From assembly GCF_014839805.1 (NCBI RefSeq), contig NC_051117.1:5828001-5892000 (forward strand): a stretch of 64,000 nt of DNA. Direction: 5' to 3'. Positions 24,332 through 34,815 of this stretch are shown piece after piece. The notes beneath the pieces were generated by a model that saw only the letters and a list, made by a program, of their open reading frames with translations, made no database searches and was not told where the DNA came from. The DNA comes from Manduca sexta (lineage: Eukaryota > Arthropoda > Insecta > Lepidoptera > Sphingidae). Every line of letters starts with the position of its first letter. The stretch's first letter is position 1. The position numbers were made by a program, and so were the translations under genes.

Positions 24332-24863
24332 TGTTTAATTTACTGACACAAATCTAAATCGAAAGAATAGGTTTAATCGTATTTAGTTCGAGTTTTAAAT
24401 ATTGTTTCTTTTAACCCAAATTATACGAATTTTTCAATTTTAATGGTGGAATTACATGGGGAAGGAATACCGGTTTTAATCTACTTTATAGTAATACTAA
24501 ACAAAATTAAGAGCAAATCTTAAAGAGAAAAATAATAAAAGTAATCAACCTTACCATTTCTAACCAACAATTCATTCCAAAGACTAAAAATTCTCAACCT
24601 CCATTCTTCAACATTCCGTTTTATCCAATGTTTGAAGCAAATTGTCGATAACTTCATAAGAACTAACTTCACTCCATAAGGATAACTCATTTAAAATCAT
24701 TAGATAATTCGTCGCCATAACCTCCTATCTTGAACTGCGAGCGCGGCCATTCCATTACTAAATTTAGCCCCTATACCAACCTTTAAAAGGGTAATGCTAT
24801 AGAGACCGGTATCAATAGGAATTGCGTTTGGTATGCTATTTTATAATACTAGTTCCTGCCTCG
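24332..24863. other. No feature seen
   Basis: AT-rich. Nothing recognised. Confidence 0.45.
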
Positions 24864-25115
24864 ACTGCCTCAGAGGCGTAGTTGCGCGGTACGGAAGCAC
24901 TCTGAGGGCATGGGTTCGAATCCCGGGTCTGGCAGTGATGTTTGGGTTTTCTGCTCAGTATCAGCTCGGAGTCTGGAATTTGTGCCCGATATGGCGATAG
25001 GCTCGTCCCCTATCACATCATGGGACGGAACACACTTGGCGAAAAGTAGGTGCCCTGGTTGCACCTCTGCATACCCCTTCGGCGATAAATGCGTGATGTT
25101 TGTTTGTATTTTTGT
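24864..25115 (+). mobile_element. SINE-A, full length
   Basis: CTGCCTCAGAGGCGTAGTTG, B box GGGTTCGAATCCC, TGTGCCCGATATGGCGATAG, CCCCTTCGGCGATAAATGCG, then a TTTGT-type tail. Frames read through it on both strands are shadows. Confidence 0.85.
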
Positions 25116-25149
25116 TTATTTCCACCCAGTTCTAGCCGCCGTTACCGCT

Positions 25150-25330
25150 TTCTTTAACGGTGAAGGTAAATTTTGAGGAAATCTGCATGCCTGAGTAATT
25201 CTCCAAGTTGAGAGTGTGTGAAGTCTGCCAATCCGCACTAAGCCAGTGTGGTGGACTAATGCCTAATCCCTCTTAGTAGTAGAGGTCCGTGTCCAGGGGA
25301 ACAATATATAATACAAGGCTAGTATTATTT
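25150..25330 (+). mobile_element. SINE-B 3' part
   Basis: From TTTAACGGTGAAGG through CCTGAGTAATTCTCC, GAAGTCTGCCAATCCGCACT and CTTAGTAGTAGAGG to AATACAAGGCTAGTATTATT. The tRNA-like head is missing. It starts about 35 bases after the SINE-A tail. Confidence 0.75.
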
Positions 25331-25737
25331 ATATAACATAAACTTACTCTATCTATCCACCAAATTGCTTCTAAACCCACAAATTTTATATAACATCCTT
25401 AAAAACAATACTAAAATAAAACCACTTAAAACTCTGTCCAATCCCGAACAAATGAACATGTTAGAACAAAACACATTGTTTACAAGAGCAAATTCGCAAA
25501 AACAACGAGCTACGCAAACAATCACTCAGTGGGGTTAGCACCTGCGCTCACCACAGGATATAAATGACGTTTATATGTCTTCCTTATACCACCAGCTCTT
25601 TGTGATAATTAAGAGTATTCTAGAGTTGTTCAGGCGCTGTTTATTGTAGTCATGTTTGTAAGCTGTATATGCGAAATAAACGATAGGACCTGCAGCGAAG
25701 TATTCAAATTTGATCCTTAAGATATTACTTATTTAGA
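25331..25737. other. No feature seen
   Basis: Contains CACCTGCGCTCACCACAGGATATAA-like wording (split here as CTCACCACAGG, ATATAAATGACG) that recurs near 26240 (TCGCCACAGGATATAAATGA). The two share a surrounding phrase, so an unclassified repeat is possible. Confidence 0.35.
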
Positions 25738-25830
25738 TTGAAATAAATAATTTTCTCCCGACGATTTGAAGACTTAAGCCTTTATGATCATGGGGCTAAC
25801 CGACCATCCGTAAAATAGTTTTTTTTTTCA
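25738..25830 (-). mobile_element. Family B fragment
   Basis: TTCTCCCGACGATTTGAAGA with the block GATCATGGGGCTAACCGAC corresponds to the reverse strand of the family B core. Confidence 0.5.
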
Positions 25831-26400
25831 TGTAACATTCGTGTATAAGAAATCATTATTTACATTGATTTTTGGATTGTTTTTTTCTCTGTTTATTAAT
25901 TTCTACCGTTGATGGTGAATAATCATTACTCATAAAAAGGTTTAAGGTTTGAGGATAAAGATTCTTAAACCTCTCATAATCTCACTGCTTCAAAACCATA
26001 GAAAAGTTTTTAATTACTTCACTTCAAATCAGTCATTTTATAAACAATAGAAACCGGTTATAACCAAATAATTATCAAATATACATGTTTATAAAATATG
26101 TATCTCTTATACCGACTACCATACAACGTCCAGATTAGGTGGTCTATAGAATCTTATAGCAAGTTTGACTCTAATATATTAAGATGGTATGGCAAATACT
26201 CAAAAACAAACTGTATAAACACCGAGACTACAGGGTCGACACCTGTGTCTCGCCACAGGATATAAATGATGTTTGTAGACCTCCCTCTGCTAGATTTGTG
26301 TAAGACATTTATAATTAATATGTAAATGTTGACTTACATTGTATCACCTAAATTAAACAGTAGCAAGAAGCAATAAATTAAACAAATTTAACTTCTATAA
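25831..26400. other. No gene seen
   Basis: AT-rich; second occurrence of the CCACAGGATATAAATGA phrase near 26257. Confidence 0.4.
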
Positions 26401-26872
26401 GTCGACGGTTGCAAGGCTAATTCACTCAAGCAAAATTTTAAAAAAATTAACTATTTAAAAAAAAAAGTATTAAAAAAATGATTTCTTATGTTTACGCGAA
26501 TGTTAGACATTGAAATTAAACTAATTTTCGGATTCTATCGCGGTGTTCGTATTTTATTTCAAGACACTGTGAGCTCATTCTGCGTAGATCGGACCACCAA
26601 CAGCTAAAATTTAAAAAATTTAAAAAAGTTGTATAATTGTAAAATGTAGGTAGATATTGTAACTTTGACTTTACGGATGAGCAACACCTCAGTCCCCCCC
26701 GTGACCATGAAGGCTGCAAAGTCTTCGAAACGTCGGGAGAAAATAAAATACGAACACCGCGATAGAATCCGAAAATTAGTTTAATTTCAATATTAAAAAA
26801 ATGGTTATTTTAAATATGTATGAAACTTTGTGTCGCCAAAAAATGTCGCGTAAGTCAATTAACCTTTTAACC
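26401..26872. mobile_element. Family D MITE carrying a nested family B element
   Basis: Left arm GTCGACGGTTGCAAGGCTAA and right arm AAAATGTCGCGTAAGTCAAT, then TAACCTTTTAACC belong to one family D copy. The 323 bases between 26468 and 26790 are a family B insertion plus one copy of its target duplication. Confidence 0.75.
26481..26790 (+). mobile_element. Family B element, complete, with hammerhead-like core
   Basis: Flanked by a perfect 13-base duplication TATTAAAAAAATG (26468-26480, 26791-26803). It has a 30-base head (ATTTCTTATGTTTACGCGAA...), then inverted repeats of about 36 bases (GAAATTAAACTAATTTTCGG and its reverse complement). Near the 3' end lie C7, GTGACCA (26701-26707), stem GAAG/CTTC (26709-26712, 26723-26726), GAAA (26727-26730), C, GTC, GGGAG. 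A long duplication, an inverted-repeat head and a hammerhead-like motif fit solo repeats of Penelope-like retroelements; a DNA hairpin element is the alternative. Confidence 0.68.
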
Positions 26873-27035
26873 ATGCGAAATGTTTTTTAATGTTAAATTT
26901 ACTTAACAGCTAAACAATATAGTACCAAGATTGTAATGAAGAAATGTGACCATTAAATCTATAAGCTAACTTCTATAATCTAAGAGTGACGAGCACAGTG
27001 CTTTATAATTCAAAATTTGCTTAAGTAAGCGCTAA

Positions 27036-27160
27036 AAACATGACACGAGAATCCGCGTCGTTTAACTGTGATTGGTCGAGAGACTCATGTGCATCACGTG
27101 TTATGTTCTCGACCAATCAGAATCATCAAAATACGACACGAATGTACGTGACGTGTTTGT
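27036..27160. mobile_element. Hairpin MITE
   Basis: Long imperfect inverted repeat: ATTGGTCGAGA (27071-27081) pairs exactly with TCTCGACCAAT (27107-27117). Outer parts, AACATGACACGAGAATCCGC and GTACGTGACGTGTT with GTCGT/ACGAC between, pair less well. Confidence 0.6.
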
Positions 27161-27177
27161 TATTCCACATTTGAGGA

Positions 27178-27225
27178 GGCTGGATGGTGTTGTCACTGTT
27201 TATGGTCAATTGCCATAAGGCGACC
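27178..27225 (-). repeat. Family G scrap
   Basis: GGCTGGATGGTGTTGTCACT and GTTTATGG match the reverse strand of family G; the rest is absent. Confidence 0.45.
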
Positions 27226-27560
27226 GGCTTCCTTTGCTATTTGTTTTAAAAATAGGAAGGCAAGTGTAAAATGCAATCCATATTTTTCCTCAAACATAGA
27301 ATTGCAACGCCATAAGTTACCTGAAAACTACGAACTGGGATGCTAAAGCCGGGTCCCGCGGGAGCAAAACAATTTTCAGTTACGATCTTTCACCGGACTC
27401 GGCCGGGACACCGCTTTTCCTCTCATAGTTAACGACCGAATATATTGTCCAAACGTGACCAACATTTCGTAATGTCCAAAACATTTGGACTGTTTGGACA
27501 ATATTACGTAGTTATATAAAAATTGACGACTTCTATCTACCGGGTTGCCTAACCGTATTA

Positions 27561-27855
27561 GGGGCCTTTCAAGTATTACCTAACGCAATTTGGAAGGGTG
27601 GGGGGGTCATGTAAAACGTTACGATGCGTAAAAGGGAGGGGGGGTTCGAACAACGGATTATGTAACATTGGATTTTTTATTTTAAAACAAGAACAAAGGT
27701 ATTTTAGCGATTTGCCGGTACTTTGCGAAAAAAAAATTTTTTTAGAGTTACATAGCTTTTTGAGGGGGAGGGGGGGTTATGGCGCGTTACATACGGGGAT
27801 GGATGGGGGGTCAGTAATCATCAAAAATTGCGTTATGTAATACTTGAACGGCCCC
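27561..27855. mobile_element. Harbinger-like MITE, 295 bp, G-rich
   Basis: Ends are inverted repeats of 31 bases with one or two differences: GGGGCCTTTCAAGTATTACC and, read from the other end, GGGGCCGTTCAAGTATTACA. A 3-base TTA duplication flanks it (27558-27560, 27856-27858), as for PIF/Harbinger (TWA). The inside has repeated runs of 5-7 G and no transposase. Confidence 0.78.
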
Positions 27856-27911
27856 TTACTATTGATTTTAGTCTATAGATTTCTATCGATTTATAACATA
27901 TTAACTATTGT

Positions 27912-28143
27912 ATTTACTCGCGGCTTCGCCCGTCTTAAATCACTATGTGACGCCAGCGCCATTTATTTAAGTCTGATTATAAATACTATTATTTTCCATG
28001 GCAAATTACCGGGATAAAAAGTAGCCTATGTGTAAATCCAGGATATGGTGTATCTGTGAGTCAAATTTCATCCAAATCCGTTCAGCGGATTTAGTGTTTA
28101 TTTCTAACAAACATCCAAACATTTGAATTCATAATATTAAGAT
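27912..28143 (-). mobile_element. Helitron-like/unclassified repeat fragment
   Basis: Carries ACTCGCGGCTTCGCCCGTC, TTCCATGGCAAATTACCGGG, AAATTTCATCCAAATCCGTT, CAGCGGATTTAGTG. These phrases also occur at 5430-5585, 55925-56035 and 57204-57372. The GC-rich end resembles the 3' end of the Hel family, but CTAG is lost. Confidence 0.55.
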
Positions 28144-29138
28144 TCTCTCGATTCTATAAAATAAGTGTTACGCAAGCACTTATTGGCTATTTATGTTACG
28201 ATGGAGTTATTATAACACTTAAAATTCAAGTCTTAATATTAGAGAACGTAATTTCTAGATCAGACATTGTTAAACTTAAGTGTCTTACTCCTCACATCGA
28301 GTTGGGAGAAGTTAAGAGCCTACTTGGAAATCTAGAACACATCTCAATTGAATTAAGGTAATTTGTAATTAAAAATCGCATTTAGGGATTATTATTAATT
28401 TAAATCATAGTGTTATTACTATAGTCTCATAGTACTTCTGTTTGAAAAATAATATGTTAAATTATATTCACACTTATATAAGTAGTGTTTTTTACAAGTC
28501 ACGGTTTGCCTAGTATAACAAATAATCCAGCATTTAAAATATGAATATAAATTTTAATTGAATATTATTCCATTTTAAGAAACCAATAAATGGTATAATT
28601 TATATAATTTATACAAAAATAATAATTTCTTTAAGTATCTAAAAATACAACGTCATTTATCATTCGTAATTCGACTTTCTTATCGTATTACAGTTTTCGA
28701 CACAAATTACATAAAAATAACGTTAACAGGACAATTTTTTATTTTATAAATAATTATTTTTATAAAAACCTTTTTTTAAGTTTTTTATAAAAACATTTTT
28801 AAAAATAGAACCATATTCGTAAGACCGTAGTTCTGCGAATTCTCTTGAGCGATGAAACTTTGCAGTTGTAGTAGGAATGTGGTTTTATATGGAATAGCTT
28901 TTGTCTGCGGCTTGGTCCGGGAGATCCCCCGGGAGCGTTCTGGTATCACCTATCCATCTGAGAAAGAAATAAAATACATGACTGAGTTTTGAAATGGTTC
29001 AAAGATTCGCATTTCAGCGGAAATGCGATCTCGTACATAAGATAGGAAAATGATTTGTATATGAGTACAAATTTAATAAAAAGAAATTCAATAAAGTCTA
29101 ACTCTTTTAAAAAAAAAGTCTTTTGAACACTTGTTGGC
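28144..29138. other. Very AT-rich DNA, no gene
   Basis: Long A/T runs around 28740-28800. No element recognised. Confidence 0.55.
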
Positions 29139-29510
29139 AATTGAAATAGAACTGTTTTTCGAATTGTATCGCGGTTTTATCATCACTACATAGTATAAAA
29201 CAAAGTCGCTTTCTCTGTCTCTATCTATGTGTGCTTAAATCTTTAAAACTACGCAACGGATTTTGATGCGGTTTTTTTAATAGATAGAGTGATTCAAGAG
29301 GAAGGTTTATATGTATAATAACATCCATTAAATAGTGGAGAAATATTGCACCCGCGCGAAGCCGGGGCGAGTCGCTAGTGTATTATAATATTTTCCCGAC
29401 GTTTTGAAGACTTTGCAACCATAATGGTCACGGGGGGACTGAGGTTTTAGTTGTCCGAAAAGTTAAAGCTACAATATCTACATACATTTTACTATTATAA
29501 AATAGTTTTA
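29139..29510 (-). mobile_element. Family B element split by a Helitron-like insertion
   Basis: Left terminal repeat GAACTGTTTTTCGAATTGTA, TCGCGGTTTTATCA stops at 29182. It resumes at 29379 with TATTTTCCCGACGTTTTGAA, GGTCACGGGGGGACTGAGG and CTACAATATCTACATACATT. Confidence 0.7.
29183..29378 (+). mobile_element. Helitron-like element, complete, 196 bp
   Basis: Runs from TCACTACATAGTATAAAAC (29183) to CCCGCGCGAAGCCGGGGCGA then GTCG and CTAG (29375-29378), between A and T. It lies inside a family B element with no target duplication, as expected for Helitrons. Confidence 0.82.
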
Positions 29511-29659
29511 TTTCAATTTCTAAACATTATAGAAATCGCTACACCTGTTTGCAATTTAATGAAATTTTCCATATTTTTTTATTCTCCAAAATACGGGACA
29601 ACAAACCGACAATACCTTTACTTTTTCATATTGATAAAAGCTACAAGCGTTAAAACAGA

Positions 29660-29845
29660 AGCATACATCTCTTGTTATCCGAAAAAGCGGGCTGCAACCA
29701 ACACGTGGATAAGGGCCGGCAAGATTAATGGGACGGCTTTGGACGTTAGATTCGTGCACCTGAGACCCACTGCCCACCCCCGGGGGGCGGTGGCAACCCC
29801 CCACTGCACTCGCATGCATCTATTGTTTGCGAAACTTTGGTAGGT
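29660..29845. other. Unexplained GC-rich island
   Basis: Contains CCCACTGCCCACCCCCGGGG and GGCGGTGGCAACC, an imperfect GC palindrome, inside AT-rich DNA. A 130-codon frame crosses it, but its first half is family B sequence, so I do not call a gene. Could be a transferred, retroposed or regulatory piece. Confidence 0.35.
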
Positions 29846-32156
29846 TTGAAGTGTTGGTGTTTTTGTAGTGAAGTCCGGTCATTATGTTTTACTGAAATTG
29901 TTTTTTAGTAATTGCGCATTTCGTCTGGAATTGTTTAATTATATTATTTGGAATTTAAAGTACAATATCGGTATACATATAGAAGACTTTTGTGAAACTA
30001 AAGCATAAATTGAATACTTTACTTTTTCACTACTACAATAAAATCGCTTTTTTTAAGTAATAATTAAATATTCTCATGTACTTTGATTTATCATAAGCGT
30101 AACTGTTTGCCTACGTGATGAATAAAGCATTATATTTTAATGTATTTATACCGGTATAGGTAATTTCAAACTTAAAAATCGACTCAAACCCATCATTAGC
30201 GAATCCAATTGAACGATTACTCAAAAACTAACACTTATGGAAACGTAGGGATGGGAACAGCTGTCTCATTAGTACTAGTCTAGACTGGACCACTCGTTAA
30301 GCCTTTAAGAAACAAGTTCATCTCGGTAGGTGGCTTTATCTACGTCAGTGGGCCGCAGGTGTGTTTTAGAGATGGGCGATGGAATCAGAATCGGAATTGG
30401 AAAATATAGTAAAATAATAGTTGAATTAATTGAGTTATTTGTGATAGATAAATAATAAGGTTACATTCGATTAGTAGTAGTAATGCTCATTTTTATGAGT
30501 GTTTGAGTTGAATCCTTTGATGAGAATAAGATTTGTAATTGGTTTAGATAGTGACATCGTCTTTTTTTAATATGGAGTTAATTTTTATTTTGTAATGTTT
30601 AAAGTTTTTGATTCGAACGATTTTAATCTTAAATTCTATCGAAATACAACTGTTTGTCGCATTTTTTCGTAGTTTTTTTTATTATAAAAATAATTCGAAT
30701 GACCTAGGTTTACAACAAAGTACAGAACAAAAATTTACTTAAACATAATTTCCAGAATCAGAATCAACTGACATCCCTATTAAACACACATTGTCACATC
30801 AATTATTTTCGCCGTTCGTTTAAGTTACATTTGCACGATACAGAATCGGAATCCAACCGCGTCATCTCTAGCGAGACCTCCCTTCCTTTCCCCCCTCCCA
30901 CAGCACCACCCTCCCACGATAACACACTGTCACATCTCTTGATGAAATGCTTATTAGATTGTCGGCTACGTTCGTGTTTTGTACTTATTTTGGTGCCAAT
31001 AGTGGTTTTTGTTTGCGAAAATTTATCGTTGTCCCTCTATAGCTGTAGTTAAGTTGTTAACTTTTTTGCTTGAACCCTTTAAGGGTGTGAAGAAGCGTCG
31101 GCAGAAGTTAATGTCTTTATTAACTGGTAATTTTGTGTTAATTCTAGTAATGTTATGTTTCTTGTAAAATAAAATTGTAAGAAATTACAAAGAATTTAAA
31201 TTACGCTTATTACGCGAAAATAAAACGTATCTTTAATTTAGATTACTTCTTTAAAAGAAGTCGTGCGTATATTCAGACATAGATAAACTAAGAATACTCC
31301 TGTCCTTAATTCTCATACATTCGCAATAAGGGTTTATTTTTTATCGGAGTCCGTATAGGTGCGGTTCCGACAGCGCTCCATCATTCCATATGTTACGTGT
31401 GAGTTTTTGTGACGTACAGGTTGCTCGCCTGATGGAAACCGCGTCTGCCCATATACAGACACCAGATCTTGAAAATACAAAGCCTTAGACACAACTTACC
31501 TTAGTTATTAGATGTATTTTACCTTGTAATTACTAACTATTGAGAAAAAGAAAAGTGTTACTATAATACTTGGCGTTAGTAACAAAGATTCACTAATCAA
31601 GATAACGAGCGTGTGACAAACGCAGTGCAGTCCACGAAAAGTGTGACAGTTTTGACTAATATTGTTTTTACCATCAGGCAAGAGGCTTGTTTCATAGAAC
31701 ATGTCAAACCAATTAATGCAATTGAATGAAAATCCAATAACGTAACAAAGATGCGATAACTTGTGCACAAAGAGAATTTAATGTGATTAAAAAATGCAAA
31801 CCTCAACATGTATTCCGGTCAATATTGAATTATTTTCACGTACGTTGTATGAGTGTAGAATTCAAAGTTTGTTTTTAATTACATTGATTAATCAATAGCG
31901 AAATACAGTTTTGCCGAATTTCATTTTACTATATAAGTATAAGTGATTAATACAACTGATGCCGACCTGATGATGAAGACATACATTTCATACTCGTTTT
32001 AGAAACAACTTGGTTTAATTATTACGAAAAGACGCTCGGAATATATCAGGTCTGATCAGTGAATCACAAATGTATAGGAAACCGAAAGTGTTTCCCAGTA
32101 CTCGATAAAGAACTCGGGAACTCCCACATCCTACCTATTTTCCTACCAGACACACA
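29846..32156. other. No gene seen
   Basis: A pyrimidine-rich patch at 30880-30915 (CCTTCCTTTCCCCCCTCCC) and a family G scrap at about 31425-31495 (GCTCGCCTGATGG, ACACCAGATCTTGAAAATAC). Otherwise AT-rich, without recognisable frames. Confidence 0.45.
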
Positions 32157-32490
32157 TTCTTCATCTCTCATCTATAATACCGACACCCAAAGGCTCTAAA
32201 CTAATTCATATATCAGCAAGAATCAGTAGCTTACTTGAATTTTCCCAACCAGAAACAACACAACACTTTCTACTCACTCTTCATCTCTCATCTATAATAC
32301 CGACACCCAAAGACTCTAAACTAGTTCATATATCAGCAAGCATCGGTAGGTTACCTGAATGTTCCCCGCCAGAAAAAAACACGACACTTTCTACTCACTC
32401 TTCATCTCTCATCTATAATCCCGACACCTAAAGGCTCTAAAGTCGAAACTAGTTCATATATCAACAAGCATCGGTAGCTTACCTGAATTA
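32157..32490. repeat. Minisatellite, 120-base unit, about 2.8 copies
   Basis: TCATCTCTCATCTATAAT recurs at 32161, 32281 and 32402, so the period is 120 then 121. Each unit continues with CCGACACC, AGTTCATATATCA, AAGCATCGGTAG. The third unit has a 6-base gain (GTCGAA) and breaks off after ACCTGAATTA. It ends 568 bases before the exon at 33058. Confidence 0.9.
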
Positions 32491-33057
32491 CCAAGCCGCA
32501 CAAGCCAAGCCTGCAGGCGATACGGCAATACGCCAAAGACTCTTGTTGAAAAGTTTGATTAGGCTTTTGGCTCGCACCCAGAAACGGCTTGTATACTCAT
32601 TGAAAACTTATCAGTGTCCCTCTGTGGCTATGAAAACTCGGCTATGAGTTGATTAGAGTTAGTTGCGTGGATAGACTAGGTCACTCAGTTTCTTCTAGTT
32701 TCTACAGGTTTGGGATAACATTAAATGTTCTCATTACTCCCTGGGATAATTACGCCTTATCGTCATTGACATGCTGGCATAACAGACTCATCCCAAACGC
32801 GGCTAACTAATATTATGAAGCCATGTAGCCATTGATTCCCGCTAAGCAATATTCTTTAGGTATAGAAACGTTTCTTTTTTTTTCAAAACAGAGGACCCGC
32901 TATTTGCCCGAATAATTTCTTTGGCATGTAACTATAAGCTGTGATCCATTACTATAAGATAATTACTATAGTGACTTATTATAGTGAGTATAGTGAATTT
33001 CTAATTTTTTCTCATTTAGAAATCGATTGGACTAAAAAAAACTTTTCTTATTTCCAG
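32491..33057. other. Sequence just upstream of the exon, ends in a splice acceptor
   Basis: If the exon is not the first, this is the end of an intron. The last bases, CTTTTCTTATTTCCAG, are a good polypyrimidine tract and acceptor. TATAGTGA occurs three times at 32967, 32980 and 32989. Confidence 0.5.
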
Positions 33058-33108
33058 ATGCGTCCAAATGAAGATGTAGGCACGACCATTTGACCAGCCA
33101 CACACACG
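33058..33108 (+). promoter_or_regulatory. 5' untranslated part of the exon with a short upstream ORF
   Basis: The first three bases after the acceptor are ATG. They open an 11-codon upstream frame (33058-33093, stop TGA) that is in phase with the main frame but closed before it. It could lower translation from the next ATG and favour the later ones. Confidence 0.5.
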
Positions 33109-33364
33109 ATGACAGTAGATCCTTTAGAGAAAGCCGTGTCCACAGAGAGGACCGGGCTTGAAGATCTCAAATCCCTCCTAGAGGACAGAGGGGGTGACAG
33201 CAACGTCACCGAAGTGACGGGCTTCAAACGCAATGGATTCAAATGTGCTAGACATAGTGTGTTTGTGATGAACACGGGAAGGTGTTTTAGGTTAAAAACA
33301 ATGCTGTTTTTGTTAGTGATGGTGTTGTGTGATACAAGGCTGGGTGTGGCTGCGAGGAGTCCAG
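33109..33364 (+). CDS. First coding exon of a putative secreted or membrane protein
   Basis: Open from ATG 33109 to a donor CCAG|GTGAGT (GT at 33365); reading on, the frame stops within six codons. The 85 complete codons hold an acidic, polar N part (residues 1-53), later methionines at 54 (33268) and 65 (33301), a hydrophobic core MLFLLVMVLC (65-74) and a good signal-peptidase site, GVAA before RSPG. The core is short and followed by D and R, so a cleaved signal peptide starting at Met65 (context AACAATG) or Met54 is likelier than a type II membrane anchor. GC is clearly higher than the flanks. The exon ends in phase 1 and fits the microexon at 55526. The gene family is not recognised from this exon alone. 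Confidence 0.65.
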
Positions 33365-34101
33365 GTGAGTTACTTTCATTATAAATAAATATAGAGGATG
33401 AAGAAACCAAAATTGAGAAGGGTATGCTAAGGTGGTTTGGGCATTTAGAGAGGCAGAAGCGCCTTCGATTACTTCATTGAGGATAAAGGCGTATAATATC
33501 TTAACCATTTTAAATTGATCTGCGTTGTAGATGTTATTATAACCGTCAAGAGGTCAAGAGTTATCTCTCATTCTGCATAACACGCTAAGAATAGGTCACC
33601 TTGTATTAATTTTACTGATATTCAGATATTGCTTATGTCAGATTGTACGATTTCTAAGTACAACTTTGAACTGTTGATTTGCATCGTTAATGAAAAGTTT
33701 TTTTCCTTTGCTACTTTATTAAAAAATAACACTTTTGCTATTGTTTTATAATATATAGAAAGTAGTAGGTGTTTTTTGTAATTTTCCGTTACTCGTGAAA
33801 TATCTTAGAAATGTTTAGAAAGGTATTCAAACAAAGGAAAAAATCCCAATTCTAAGAAAAATTAACATACCTGTTTACACGAAACTGACGCATCGCAAAA
33901 CCAATTGTGTAAACACAGAAATGGTGGAATTAACAAAATCCTAGATTTAAGACCTCTTTGCCGCATGAGTAATGAATTTCATTAGCACGCTTAACTTTGT
34001 TCTTAGAATGGAAATGTTTGCGAAATATATTTGGGTATATCATTGTTTTTAGCAGTAATGCATGATGATTTTATTTGTGAGGATCGGCAAAATTATACTT
34101 A
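33365..34101. other. Start of the putative 22 kb intron, no feature
   Basis: AT-rich sequence after the donor; no element recognised. Confidence 0.5.
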
Positions 34102-34170
34102 TCTATACATATAAAACAAAGTCCCCAAAAGCTGTCTGTATGTGATCGATTTTCTGAAACTCAAATCAAA
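34102..34170 (+). mobile_element. Helitron-like 5' end fragment
   Basis: TCTATACATATAAAACAAAG then TCCCCAAAAGCTGTCTGTAT, preceded by A. The 3' part is lost. Confidence 0.65.
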
Positions 34171-34682
34171 CCGTTTACAAAGATAATTAAGGCTCATAAT
34201 CACTAATTAACATTAGTCAGTGCTAAGGCAATACAAACTTTCCTTAGCTCCATATTTCACATACATGATGGAATCATTAAAATTCGTTTCTCGTCTCGAG
34301 TGAGATTTTTAAATGTTTACCGTCAGCGCCCATTGTGTCTAATATTTCGTATGAATTATTCAAAATGTTAATTATTAGAATAAATATTAGGTGTCAGCGA
34401 GATGGGCGGGGTCGCGGGACGAGCTTAGTTCTCGTAGGCGTTCTTTATTTAGAATGACTAGTGTATTTCGTATAGATTTATGGTTGACAATTGTTATTTG
34501 TTGTGGGCACTTATTTACTGTATTTGTTGCTAGTTAGAAAGTTTAGTGACTCAAAGTTTAAGTGAAAGATATTCATCACAAAAAAGTAGCAGAATTTGAA
34601 TTTGATATTTATCATGGACTTCTAGTAAATTTGTAATTCATTCCTTGTCTAATGGTATTTTTTTACCTACACGGTGAAGTGA
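34171..34682. other. No feature seen
   Basis: A small GC-rich spot near 34395-34435 (GGGCGGGGTCGCGGGACG) stands out; nothing else. Confidence 0.4.
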
Positions 34683-34815
34683 TCTTACTGCACCTGATGG
34701 TAAGTGGAGCGGGGTCCAATAGAATGTCGACTGACGAGAGATGATTAACCTACGACAATCTAAATTATACCGGCCTGTTGGAACCGATATACACAGGCTG
34801 ATCCCAGATCGCAAC
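34683..34815 (+). repeat. Family H, 5' half
   Basis: GATCTTACTGCACCTGATGG, AAGTGGAGCGGGGTCC, GTCGACTGACGAGAGATG, TACACAGGCTGATCCC, then stops. Confidence 0.75.

Noticed and set aside
29451..29843. 130-codon open frame on the + strand
   Set aside because: Its first part is family B sequence and the second the GC island; no ATG-based product, no known domain.
33048..33410. 120-codon minus-strand frame opposite the exon
   Set aside because: Shadow of the + strand coding exon, which has the splice sites and signal-peptide features.
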